The notes beneath the pieces were generated by a model, which saw nothing but the letters and a program-made list of their open reading frames with translations, was not told the DNA's origin and did not search any database. The translations under genes were made by a program, and so were the position numbers. From contig JAACZV010000001.1 of NCBI GenBank assembly GCA_009996515.1, positions 304,627 to 368,626 of the forward strand: 64,000 bases of DNA. Reading direction: 5' to 3'. Source of the DNA: Comamonadaceae bacterium. Its GTDB lineage: Bacteria; Pseudomonadota; Gammaproteobacteria; Burkholderiales; Burkholderiaceae_C. Below, piece after piece: positions 44,897 to 53,470 of this stretch. Every line of letters starts with the position of its first letter. Positions within the stretch are counted from its first letter, which is position 1.

Positions 44897-47800
44897 TTAG
44901 AACTCGTAGCGACCGGTGATCTGCATGGCCCAGGACGATTCGCCGCGGGTCTGCTTGTTGATGTAGTCCTGCGGGTCGTTGACCGAGTAGATCATCTTGC
45001 CGGTGGTCGGGTCGATACCGGCGTAGCGCACGAAGGTGCGGCTGTTGCCGGCGCCGAACGGTGCCTCGTCGATACGGCCCCAACGCTTGTTGATCAGGTT
45101 GCCGAAGTTCAGGATGTCCAGCGTCAGCACGCCCTTGTTGTTGTTGAACAGGCCCGGCACTTCCTGGCTCACGCGCACGTCGAAGCTGTTCGTGAACTTG
45201 GCGTAGGCGGAGTTGCGGCCCACCACGCCACCCTTGAACTTGCGCAGACCCGGCTCGCTGTCGACGATGGACCAGAACTTGGCCTCGGCCGCGGCGGCCG
45301 TGCTCTGCTGGTAGGCGCTCAGCTGGGCAGCGTTCGTGATGGTCGAGCCGGTATTAGGCAGGCGGAACAGCACCTCGCCCGAACCCGGGCCCTTCGGGAT
45401 GTACAGCAGGTCGTTGCCCGACACGCCGTCGCCGTTCATGTCGTTGGCGAACACCCAGCTGTACGGACGACCGTCGCGGCCCTCGTAGACCACGCCAAAG
45501 CTCGTCTTGTACTTGCCGAAGAAGGCCTTCGAGAAGTTCATCTGGGCGTTGAAGCGGTTGCGGATCAGCGAGGCCGAGTTGGCAGCCACTTCCTCGTTCG
45601 GGTTGAAGATGGAGCGGTTCAGCCAGTTCGAGTTCGACGTCGAGGAGGTCAGCGGGCTGACTTCCGTGGCGCTGGTGCGGGTGTAGGCCACGCCCCAGCC
45701 GAAGCCGGCGCGCGTGGGCGAGTTCAGCGACAGGGTCAGCGCGTTGCCGCTGCCCTTCTTCGTGTTCTCGACGACCGTGACCGTGTTGTAGGACTTGTTG
45801 CTCAGCGCCTTGTTGCTCAGGCAGCCGCTCGGGTTGCTGTCGTTGCCGCCGGCAAAGCACAGCGGGTTGCTGCCGCCGGCGTTGTAGAACATCTCGCGGC
45901 CGTCGAGCGGCGAGGTGCGGGTCACGGTGCCCAGGTTCAGGTGCTTGTAGTACAGGCCGTTGTTGACCTTGGTGTGCAGCAGCTCGGCGCCGGCCACCAA
46001 GCCGTACCAGGGCAACTCGCCGTCCCAGGCCAGATTGGCCTTCCAGACCGAGGGCTGGCTGGTGTTGGGGCCGATGAAGTCGACGTTGGCGGCCGGCGGC
46101 GTGCCGGTCACACCCGGTTGGGCGCCGGTGTCGGGCGTGAACTTGATGGTGCCGCAAGGCGTCGTCGTCGCGCTGCAGCTGAAGTTGGCCGTGGTGACGC
46201 CGGTGTTCTGGTAGGGGTTGGTCAGCCAGACCGAGGCCGCCGAGCCCATGAACAGACCGAAGCCGCCGCGGATCTGCGACTTGCGCTTGTCCACCGGATC
46301 CAGCGCGTAGTTGAAGCCGAAGCGCGGCTGCACCAGCTTTTCGCCGTCCAGCGTGCGGGTGTTGTCGTAGCCGAAGCCGCCCGACTGGGGCGTCATCGTG
46401 GCCGGATTGCCCGCGATCACCGGGCCGGAGGCCGCGGTATTGGCCTTGGGACGGTCACCCGTGCTCAGCATGTCGACGCGGATGCCGCCGGTCAGGGTCA
46501 GGCGCTTGTTGACGTTCCAGGTGTCCTGGATGAACACGCCCACATTGCTCAGCGTCCAGTTGGCCGCACCGTCCGTCAGCGTGCTGCCGGCCAGCGGCAT
46601 CTGCACCGTGTAGGACGTGACCTGGCTGTTCTGCCACAGGGCCACCGGGTCGGTGCCGCTGAAGGTATAGGTGCCCTTGGTGTTCTGCAGGAAGGCGTTG
46701 AAGATCTCGTTGCGCTGCAGGTCCGCACCCACCTTGATCTCGTGATCATCCAGCAGCAGGTTGCCGGCGAAGTAGGCGTCCAGCGTCTTGGTCTTCAGGC
46801 TGTTGAAGTGGCGGCTGGACTCGGTGCCGAAGCGCAGCGTGCGGTTGCCGGTGGCCGTGCCGGCCGGGGCCGGCGTCGTCCAGACCAAGCTGATCTGCGG
46901 CAGGTCGCTGTTGTTCTTCGGGTCGCTGGCGTAGTCGCGCTTGGAGACCTTCAGCTCGGTGGAGAAGATGTCCGTCCAATCGGAGAACAGCTGGCCCACC
47001 ACCGTCTCCAGCGTCTTGTCCTGGCTGTACCAGTGCGAGGACATGGTCAGCACGGTGTTGCTGAAGCCCGGGAAGATGGGGTTGCTTTCTTCCGACTTGG
47101 TGTAGCGCAGGTTGGCCTTGTGCTTGTCGGAGATGTTCCAGTCGAGCTTGAGCAAGGTGTCCTTGGCCACCAGCTGCACGCCGGTGGGGATGGCCATGCT
47201 GCCGATGTCGATCTTGTAGATGTCCGACGCCACCTTCTGGGCGGCGGCGATCTGCTCGTTGGTGATGCCGACGTTGGCCTGCGGGCTGCCCACCGGGCCG
47301 AAGCTCGGGGCGTTGCGGCTGCTCTTCAGCTCTTCGTAACTGGCGAAGAAGAACAGCTTGTCCTTGATGATGGGGCCGCCCAGCGTGAAGCCCTTCAGGT
47401 CTTCCTTGAAGGCCGGCGAACGGAAGGTCGTGCCCGACTGGCGGTTGTAACGGTCGCCCGCCATGTTGGCGTCACGGTAGACGTAGTAGACGCTGCCCTT
47501 GAGCTCGTTCGTACCCGACTTGGTCACCGCGTTGATGTTGGCGCCGGTGTAGCCCTGCTGGGTGACGTCGTAGTTGGAGATGTTGACCTGCACCGCCTGG
47601 ATGGCGTCGATCGAGATCGGCTGCTTCAGCGTCGGCAGGCCGTTGGACTCCAGGCCGAAGGTGTCGTTGACGCGCACGCCGTCGATGGTGACGGAGTTGA
47701 AGCGGGCATTCTGGCCGGCGGCGGAGATGTCGCCACGCTCCTTGTCGGTCTGCGACAGGCGCGGGTCCGTGCGGGCGTAGTCGGCCAGGCTGCGGCTGAT

Positions 47801-48265
47801 GGACGCGAAATTGTCCATGTCGGCGCGGCTCAGGTTGGTACCCGAACCCATGGCGTTGCTGGCGAACTTGCTGTTCGCGGCGGCGCTGCCGGTGACGACG
47901 ACGGCTTCCAGCTGGTTGGCGCCCAGCGCCACGTCGAAGTTGGTGGTCTCGGCCAGCTGCAGGTAGACGTCTTCACGGACGCTGCGGTCGGAGCCCTTGC
48001 TCACCGTGATGGTGTAGGGGCCGCCCACGCGCAGGCCGCGGGCACCGTAGCGGCCCTCGGCGTCGGTCACCTGGGTGTTGGACGAACCGGACTCCCGGTG
48101 CACGATGGTCACCGTGGCGCCAGCCACCGGCTTGCCATCCGTGGCCGTCACGCGGCCGGCGATGGCGGCCGTCGTGTTCTGCGCCACGGCGGGCGCTGCG
48201 GCCACGATGGCCACGGCGGCGCACAGCGCCGATAGCGGGAATCCAGACCCAAACCTGTTGCTCAT
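44897..48265 (-). CDS. TonB-dependent outer-membrane receptor, Oar-like
   Basis: The start is ATG 48265 (MSNRFGSGFPLSALCAAVAI) behind AGGAG; the track's upstream start is rejected. The 1122-residue protein has a signal peptide (AAPAVAQ), a carboxypeptidase-regulatory-like beta domain (TAAIAGRVTATDGKPVAGAT, to about residue 110), a plug domain (LEAVVVTGSAAANSKF) and a large 22-strand-type barrel ending with an aromatic residue (ITGRYEF). Such Oar-like receptors import unknown substrates with TonB energy. It is a single-gene unit. Low hydrophobic bulk and many Asn/Thr/Ser are typical of barrels. Confidence 0.92.
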   Translation of the reverse strand: MSNRFGSGFPLSALCAAVAIVAAAPAVAQNTTAAIAGRVTATDGKPVAGATVTIVHRESGSSNTQVTDAEGRYGARGLRVGGPYTITVSKGSDRSVREDVYLQLAETTNFDVALGANQLEAVVVTGSAAANSKFASNAMGSGTNLSRADMDNFASISRSLADYARTDPRLSQTDKERGDISAAGQNARFNSVTIDGVRVNDTFGLESNGLPTLKQPISIDAIQAVQVNISNYDVTQQGYTGANINAVTKSGTNELKGSVYYVYRDANMAGDRYNRQSGTTFRSPAFKEDLKGFTLGGPIIKDKLFFFASYEELKSSRNAPSFGPVGSPQANVGITNEQIAAAQKVASDIYKIDIGSMAIPTGVQLVAKDTLLKLDWNISDKHKANLRYTKSEESNPIFPGFSNTVLTMSSHWYSQDKTLETVVGQLFSDWTDIFSTELKVSKRDYASDPKNNSDLPQISLVWTTPAPAGTATGNRTLRFGTESSRHFNSLKTKTLDAYFAGNLLLDDHEIKVGADLQRNEIFNAFLQNTKGTYTFSGTDPVALWQNSQVTSYTVQMPLAGSTLTDGAANWTLSNVGVFIQDTWNVNKRLTLTGGIRVDMLSTGDRPKANTAASGPVIAGNPATMTPQSGGFGYDNTRTLDGEKLVQPRFGFNYALDPVDKRKSQIRGGFGLFMGSAASVWLTNPYQNTGVTTANFSCSATTTPCGTIKFTPDTGAQPGVTGTPPAANVDFIGPNTSQPSVWKANLAWDGELPWYGLVAGAELLHTKVNNGLYYKHLNLGTVTRTSPLDGREMFYNAGGSNPLCFAGGNDSNPSGCLSNKALSNKSYNTVTVVENTKKGSGNALTLSLNSPTRAGFGWGVAYTRTSATEVSPLTSSTSNSNWLNRSIFNPNEEVAANSASLIRNRFNAQMNFSKAFFGKYKTSFGVVYEGRDGRPYSWVFANDMNGDGVSGNDLLYIPKGPGSGEVLFRLPNTGSTITNAAQLSAYQQSTAAAAEAKFWSIVDSEPGLRKFKGGVVGRNSAYAKFTNSFDVRVSQEVPGLFNNNKGVLTLDILNFGNLINKRWGRIDEAPFGAGNSRTFVRYAGIDPTTGKMIYSVNDPQDYINKQTRGESSWAMQITGRYEF

Positions 48266-48700
48266 CCCAATCACTCCTGTTGTGCGCCCCTGGGCGCGTC
48301 TGATGTCGAAAATGGTCACGGAAGCGTCACAAAGCGCTTCCTGCGGTCGCGCCGGCCGACACTGCAAGGGCACGGGGCGCGACGGTGAACGGAATTGTCA
48401 TGACTTTCTGTGACAGAACTTTACGGGTAAGTCAGAAGCGCCCCTCTTCCGGGGCGCCGGCCCGGGGGGCAGCGCAGGGCGCCATGCGTCGTTCAAGCGC
48501 GACAGTCGGTGCAAAACGAGGCGTCGCGCGACGCATTCGGGGGCCCCACCGGTGCCACCCGCCACAAAAAGCACCTCATTGGTGCATTTTTTTCTGAAAT
48601 GTAAACATTGAGAGCTCGTGCAGCCCTGTCGCAAAACCGCGACAAACTGGGACGGCAAAGCCACTTCTAAGATCGCGCCCTCCTCCAAGCCCTCTCCGTC
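48266..48700. promoter_or_regulatory. Divergent regulatory gap between TonB receptor and 5'-nucleotidase genes
   Basis: This 435-base gap holds no gene. It contains an interrupted inverted repeat TGTCA-N10-TGACA at 48396-48415 (overlapping the palindrome GTCATGAC), a GCGCCCC-TCTTCC-GGGGCGC hairpin at 48438-48457, and an A/T-rich patch near 48,565-48,610 (GCATTTTTTTCTGAAATGTA), lower in GC than its surroundings. Promoters for both genes must lie here; no single -35/-10 pair is convincing. Confidence 0.5.
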
Positions 48701-50380
48701 ATGGCCCACACCCCCTACCTTCGCGCCGGCGCCAGCCTGTTGCTGGCCGCCCTGCTCGCCGGCTGCGCCACCCAGCAGCCGTCCAGGACGACCGAGCTGA
48801 CGCTGTTCTCCATCAACGACTTCCACGGCAACATCCAGTCCGCCCAGCCCACGCCGCTGATGCCGCGCGTGGCCGACCCGGCCACCGGCGAGGTCAAGGC
48901 CCAGCCTGCCGGCGGCGTGGCCCACCTAGCGACGGCCATGGCCACGCTGCGCGCCAAATATCCCGACGCCCTCGTCGTCGCGGGCGGCGACCTGATCGGC
49001 GCATCGCCGCTGATCTCCAGCCTGCTGCGCGACGAGCCGTCGCTGGCGGCCATGTCCGAGCTCGGCATCGCGGCGAGCGCCCTGGGCAACCATGAACTCG
49101 ACGCCGGCCTGCCCGAACTGCTGCGCAAGGCGCGCGGCGAATGCGCGCCGACGGAATGCCTGTGGCCCGGCTTCAAGGGCCCGGGCTTCCCGTATCTCGG
49201 CGCCAACGTGCTGGACGCCAACACCGGCAAGCCGCTGCTGCCCACCCATGTGATGAAGCAGTCGGCCGGCCTCAAGGTCGCCATCGCCGGCGTCGCCACC
49301 CAGGACACGCCCAAGGTCATCGTCGCCCGCGCCATCCAGGGCATACGCTTCGCCGACGAGGCCGACACGCTGAACGCGCTGGTGCCCCAGCTCAAGGCCG
49401 AGGGCGCACAGGTGCTGGTGGCCATCATGCACGAGGGCGGCGTGCAAGGCCCCGGCAGCAGCGCCAACGACCCGAGCTACGCCTGCCCCACGCTGAGCGG
49501 CCGCGTGCTGGACATCGCCAAGCGCCTGGACCCGGCCTACGCCATCATCATCGGCGGCCACACCCACCAGGCCTACACCTGCAAGATCGACGGGCGCCTG
49601 GTCGTGCAGGGCGGCAGCTACGGCGGCTGGATCACCGAAACCCATCTCAAGCTCGACGCCACCGGCCGCGTGCTGGACGCCCAGGCCGTCAACCACCCGG
49701 TGCTGCAGTCGGTCTACGCGCCCAACCCGGCGCTGGCCAATCTCGTCGCCCAGGCTGCGGCGCTGACCCAGGCCGCCCGCAACAAGCCGGTCGCGACGCT
49801 GCCGCGCGGCGCGACCCGCCAGGCCAAGGCGCCCCACGGCGACTCCTCGCTGGGCAACCTGATCGCCGACAGCCAGCTCGCCTTCGCGCGCAAGCAGGGC
49901 CCGGCCGACATCGCCTTCATGAACTCGGGCGGCATCCGCGCCGACCTGAGCGTCGAGCCCGGCAAGCCCACGACCATGAGCGACCTGCTGGCCATCCAGC
50001 CCTTCGGCAACGACATCGTCGCGTTGACGCTGACCGGCCAGCAGCTCTGGGACATCCTGCAACGCCAGCTGCCCAAGGGTGGCGCGGCACCGCGCCTGCT
50101 GCAGGTCTCGTCCACCCTGCGCTACCACTGGCGCACCGGCGCCGACGGCGTGGCCCAGCTGGGTGAGATCCTCATCGACGGCCAGCCACTGAACCGCACG
50201 CGCGACTACCGCGTCGTCGTCAACAACTTCCTGTCCGAAGGCGGCGACGACCAGGCCGGCTTCAAGCATGGCCGCGACCGCGCCGTGCTGGGCACCGACA
50301 TCGACGCCCTCGTCGAGCTGCTGCGCGACAACCCGCAGGCCGTCACGCAGGCGACGCCCGGCCGCATCGTGCGCGACTGA
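48701..50380 (+). CDS. Lipoprotein 5'-nucleotidase (UshA/NadN family)
   Basis: The 559-residue enzyme would hydrolyse nucleotides outside the cytoplasm. A lipobox LLAALLAGC anchors it to a membrane (Cys about 23). The metallophosphoesterase domain shows FSINDFHGN, GGDLIGASPL, SALGNHELDAG and IIGGHTHQAY; the C-terminal substrate domain shows FMNSGGIRADL and YRVVVNNFLSEGGDD. The start at 48701 gives a standard n-region. It is followed by a strong terminator and then the left end of the genomic island. Confidence 0.93.
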   Translation: MAHTPYLRAGASLLLAALLAGCATQQPSRTTELTLFSINDFHGNIQSAQPTPLMPRVADPATGEVKAQPAGGVAHLATAMATLRAKYPDALVVAGGDLIGASPLISSLLRDEPSLAAMSELGIAASALGNHELDAGLPELLRKARGECAPTECLWPGFKGPGFPYLGANVLDANTGKPLLPTHVMKQSAGLKVAIAGVATQDTPKVIVARAIQGIRFADEADTLNALVPQLKAEGAQVLVAIMHEGGVQGPGSSANDPSYACPTLSGRVLDIAKRLDPAYAIIIGGHTHQAYTCKIDGRLVVQGGSYGGWITETHLKLDATGRVLDAQAVNHPVLQSVYAPNPALANLVAQAAALTQAARNKPVATLPRGATRQAKAPHGDSSLGNLIADSQLAFARKQGPADIAFMNSGGIRADLSVEPGKPTTMSDLLAIQPFGNDIVALTLTGQQLWDILQRQLPKGGAAPRLLQVSSTLRYHWRTGADGVAQLGEILIDGQPLNRTRDYRVVVNNFLSEGGDDQAGFKHGRDRAVLGTDIDALVELLRDNPQAVTQATPGRIVRD

Positions 50381-50412
50381 ATCCCGGGCGGCACGCCGCC
50401 GCCCCCACAACG

Positions 50413-50439
50413 AAAAAACGGCCCCGAGGGGCCGTTTTG
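50413..50439 (+). terminator. Terminator of the 5'-nucleotidase gene
   Basis: AAAAAACGGCCCC-GAG-GGGCCGTTTT, T run included in the stem. It lies five bases before the tRNA-Gly-derived repeat. Confidence 0.9.
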
Positions 50440-50443
50440 CATA

Positions 50444-50470
50444 TGGAGCGGGTGATGGGAATCGAACCCA
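50444..50470. repeat. Left attachment site (tRNA-Gly 3' end remnant)
   Basis: TGGAGCGGGTGATGGGAATC... for 27 bases, identical to 63937-63963, then diverging. On the minus strand it is the T arm and acceptor 3' end including CCA of tRNA-Gly. No rest of a tRNA follows, so it is the att duplicate, not a gene. Nothing convincing is encoded in 50471-50725. Confidence 0.9.
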
Positions 50471-50725
50471 TATTTTGTGTGCCCACTGACGCTCCCAGCG
50501 TACCCGAGGGAACAGGGTGTCGCAAGGCCCTCAACTGGACCGGGCAATTGGACCGTCAGGGTGGTGTGGGTTCTGGTCGACTTGAGGGCTCGGTGCGCGC
50601 TGATTTGGGCAAATCAAGAGTGCGTTGCCACAGATGACTAACATCATTTTCAAGGGCACGTCTCTGGTGCCGAGACCACTCAATCGATCACGAACCCCAT
50701 CAGCGGGAAACCCCAACGCAACCGG

Positions 50726-51814
50726 ATGAAATCCAAGAACCACGACGGCTCTATCGAGCGAGATCTTCAAGCCATGAAGGCCATGCGCCGCACCAGCGCC
50801 ATCGACTACATCAAGTGGACGGATGACGCAGAGTCGCTGAAGCACAAGCACCCTGCAATCAAGCGCCAAGGGCACCGTGCGACCATGCACGACCTTCGAG
50901 GCAGGGACCTCGTGGCGCTGCCACTGGCTATCCAGGACCGTCCGATTGCAGAGCTTGAACTCTCGATTGACTTCTATCCGGGCCGGACCGCAACGCGCAC
51001 TGCGACTCCCGAGTTGATGGCTGACTGTTACGAGGCGCTGTTTCGACGACTCGCCCCGTGGAAAAGCGGCCTGATCGCCGATCGAGTCGGTACCTGCGAC
51101 GGCAGCCCCCTCAGCAGGCAGATCTACAACGAGCCTGAGCCAAAGCGCGGCGAGTCGGGCGGTCTATTGATCTTGCACCGGCCGCTTGAAGATCGTGTGG
51201 GTGAGCTCCGGCGACCAACACTCGTCGCCGGCCGGCTCCAGTCGGAAACCATCTACTACGGCCACAAACTCAAAGAGTCCTGGGCGCACCTGCCAACTCC
51301 TCCCGAGGCAGCGGCTCAGGTGAAGCTGTACTGCAAGACCACCGACCTGGGCCAAGACCTTCCAGTATCCGAGTGGCGCGTTCGGGTCGAGGTCACGCTG
51401 AACCGCGCAGCACTGGCCCAGCAGGGAATCCGCCGAGTTGGGCATCTGGACCAGCGGGCACTGACCGCCGTCGCCGGCAAATTCATCCTGCTTGGTCAGA
51501 TGACCGGCAAGGAACTGTGTCTTCCCCGCATAGCGCGTACAGGACGACCTGGCGGTTGGATGGCCAGGGAAATGAATCGCCGCGAACGGCGAGCGCAGGC
51601 GCTGGCGATTGAACGGGCCGCCACGGAAGGCATGGTTTCGACCATGCCGAACGACCATCTCTTGAAATTCAAGACAGACCCCGCGTTGATGAAGATGGTG
51701 CGCGTGCCGGTCGCGGACTTCTTCAAGCAACAACGCAGGACGCTGAGCGCAGACATGCAAATCCTGAAAATCGCTGGACAAACTGGGCGGCAGGAGGCCC
51801 GGGGGCGTAAGTAA
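50726..51814 (+). CDS. Unknown protein with faint replication-initiator character
   Basis: The 362-residue protein is not recognised with confidence. The region PTLVAGRLQSETIYYGHKLK followed by AQVKLYCKTTD and WRVRVEVTLNRAAL has the pattern of rolling-circle replication initiators (replication initiation factor family: T-x-Y-x-G ... R-x-Y-x-K ... R-x-E). A basic C-terminal third (MNRRERRAQALAIERAA) follows. If correct it could replicate an excised circular form of the island. It is the leftmost island gene, reading inward. Catalytic tyrosines cannot be assigned. It might instead be an unrelated accessory protein. Confidence 0.6.
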   Translation: MKSKNHDGSIERDLQAMKAMRRTSAIDYIKWTDDAESLKHKHPAIKRQGHRATMHDLRGRDLVALPLAIQDRPIAELELSIDFYPGRTATRTATPELMADCYEALFRRLAPWKSGLIADRVGTCDGSPLSRQIYNEPEPKRGESGGLLILHRPLEDRVGELRRPTLVAGRLQSETIYYGHKLKESWAHLPTPPEAAAQVKLYCKTTDLGQDLPVSEWRVRVEVTLNRAALAQQGIRRVGHLDQRALTAVAGKFILLGQMTGKELCLPRIARTGRPGGWMAREMNRRERRAQALAIERAATEGMVSTMPNDHLLKFKTDPALMKMVRVPVADFFKQQRRTLSADMQILKIAGQTGRQEARGRK

Positions 51815-52135
51815 GTGCTTGATTAGGTTGGAGGTCGAGCCCCCCAGGGGTTGACCTCTATAACTGTGGATTCCTGTGGCCCAGTGCTCCTGAGATCTTC
51901 CTGCTCTCAGCATCGGTCTCATCACCCCTGAGTCCCGACTTGAAGCCGTAGGTCTTAGAGCTGGCAAGCGGGCCCGAAGGGCCTGCTCTCCTTGACGGCG
52001 CCAGGGAAAGTGCTTTGCTTATAGACGCCACTCTGGGAACCCACCGTGCGCTTGCCATGGCCTGATCACCGACGCTATCCAGGCTCACCACCGGCCCTTC
52101 CTGCTTGACGCGGGCGACCGCCACGCAAGCCGATT
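51815..52135. other. Gap with no convincing gene
   Basis: 321 bases between the Rep-like gene and hsdS. A minus-strand frame (51858-52124, 88 codons) is open, but its second half has mixed codon bias and no recognised motif, and it has no clear ribosome-binding site. It may be a decayed remnant. GTTGGAGGTCGAGCCCCCCA and GGGGTTGACCTC near 51,829-51,857 form an imperfect inverted repeat (GAGGTC / GACCTC) that could terminate the Rep-like gene. Confidence 0.4.
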
Positions 52136-53470
52136 TCAGCTGGGCCGCGGGCGTCGGCGCCTAGGCGGCGATGCGTTAGCACCGCCCTGTCGCAATCGTT
52201 CGAGCAGAACATCAGCGGGTTCATCCGCCGGGTCCTGCGGAACAAGTTCACCGCGAAAAGCTTTAGCCAATGCCGCCTGTTGTCCACGCGCTGCAGTCCG
52301 ACTTGCGACCCGGCACCGCGACTCGATCGCGCTCGCGGCTTCAAGTAATCGGTCGCATCGACGAACAATTTCGCGCTGTTCTTCAAAGCTGGGAAGCAGG
52401 AATTCGAAGTCTGCGAGCTTTTTGGCGTTGATATTCGATTGACTGACGCCGTCGGACTTGACGCGCCGGCAGTAGTCGCGCCCTGCAGGTGACCCCAGAC
52501 AGTAATTGAGGTATTCGGGCAGGAGGTCAGCACTGCATCGGACGCGGATCAGGTACCCCGCAAAGATGGCGGGCCGCTCGCCCTGGTACACCGCAGCCTT
52601 GCCGACCAGTTCAGGGCTGTTCGTGCGGTTGAACAGGACATCACCGGGCTCAAGTGCGTATCGCGCTACTTCCGTTTCATCCGACGTGTAGACCAAATCC
52701 GTCCAGTCCAACTTCCCACCCTGGATGTTGCCCATCCGGAGTACTGGCACGCGCCCCCGCGGGCTCGACTTTGCAGCAGACCCGTAGCCGAAGTCGTGAG
52801 CGACATCGCCCAATCGCACTGACTGCAGATCCGGCTGACCGTTCGCCTCACGCCAGTCTGCGGTTAGGCGACCTGTCGTAGCAGCGTGCATTACCGAATG
52901 CTTGAAGCGGTGCACGAGAGCACGAACACGATCAAGCCGGTCGCGGCAGGCGTCGATGCGGGCATGCATCGCGTCGAGCTTGTCGGCGATGCGTTGCTGT
53001 TCGGGGAGCGGCGGCAACGGTATCTCCGCAGCGCGTATCTGCTTCAGAACCAGGCGCTTGATCGCTGAGCCGGTCATGTTCCCTGTCATAGTCGAAACAG
53101 TGACTGGAGAATTCAGCCAGTGCTTCAAGAACTGCGGTAAAAGCAGATCCCTACGTGGCTTGAGCAATGCAACGCTGGAGAGCAAAGAAAACTGCTCTGC
53201 CAGGTGATTCACAGCGGCCAACCCTGTCGTAACACCATCCTTGATATACAGAACGTCACCCTGTTCGACAGGGCAGCGCTTGTAGATCGCCTCATGGGTC
53301 GCTCGGTCAACGTAGGTGATGTCGGAAAGGTCCAGGCCATGTTGCCTGATGTTTTTCGCGGTGACGTACTTGAAGTCACCAACTGGACAGTTCGGCGGAG
53401 AGTGGTGGGTTCCGTCGGTGACCAGGCTGCACGCCTGATCTAGCGCCACATGGATCCAGTGGTCGCTCAC
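52136..53470 (-). CDS. hsdS: Type I restriction-modification specificity subunit HsdS
   Basis: HsdS determines the DNA target of the restriction-methylation complex. The 444-residue protein has two target recognition domains. The first runs to about residue 165 (YVTAKNIRQHGLDLSDITYV, LPPLPEQQRIADKLD), and the second from about 215 (VPVLRMGNIQGGKLDW, LPSFEEQREIVRRCDRLLEA). Each is followed by a conserved helical spacer. Both halves are intact. The start overlaps the hsdM stop by four bases, so translation is coupled. Recognition sequence unknown. Confidence 0.95.
   Translation of the reverse strand: MSDHWIHVALDQACSLVTDGTHHSPPNCPVGDFKYVTAKNIRQHGLDLSDITYVDRATHEAIYKRCPVEQGDVLYIKDGVTTGLAAVNHLAEQFSLLSSVALLKPRRDLLLPQFLKHWLNSPVTVSTMTGNMTGSAIKRLVLKQIRAAEIPLPPLPEQQRIADKLDAMHARIDACRDRLDRVRALVHRFKHSVMHAATTGRLTADWREANGQPDLQSVRLGDVAHDFGYGSAAKSSPRGRVPVLRMGNIQGGKLDWTDLVYTSDETEVARYALEPGDVLFNRTNSPELVGKAAVYQGERPAIFAGYLIRVRCSADLLPEYLNYCLGSPAGRDYCRRVKSDGVSQSNINAKKLADFEFLLPSFEEQREIVRRCDRLLEAASAIESRCRVASRTAARGQQAALAKAFRGELVPQDPADEPADVLLERLRQGGANASPPRRRRPRPS

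Noticed and set aside
45941-48235. A 764-codon plus-strand ORF
   Set aside because: Antisense shadow of the TonB receptor gene; low-complexity Val/Gly/Arg composition.
50444-50470. A second tRNA-Gly gene at the left end
   Set aside because: Only the 27-base 3' end is present; no anticodon or D arm follows, so it is an attachment-site duplicate.
51858-52124. An 88-codon minus-strand gene downstream of hsdS
   Set aside because: No ribosome-binding site, mixed codon bias and no recognised motif; left as an uncertain remnant in the gap entry.
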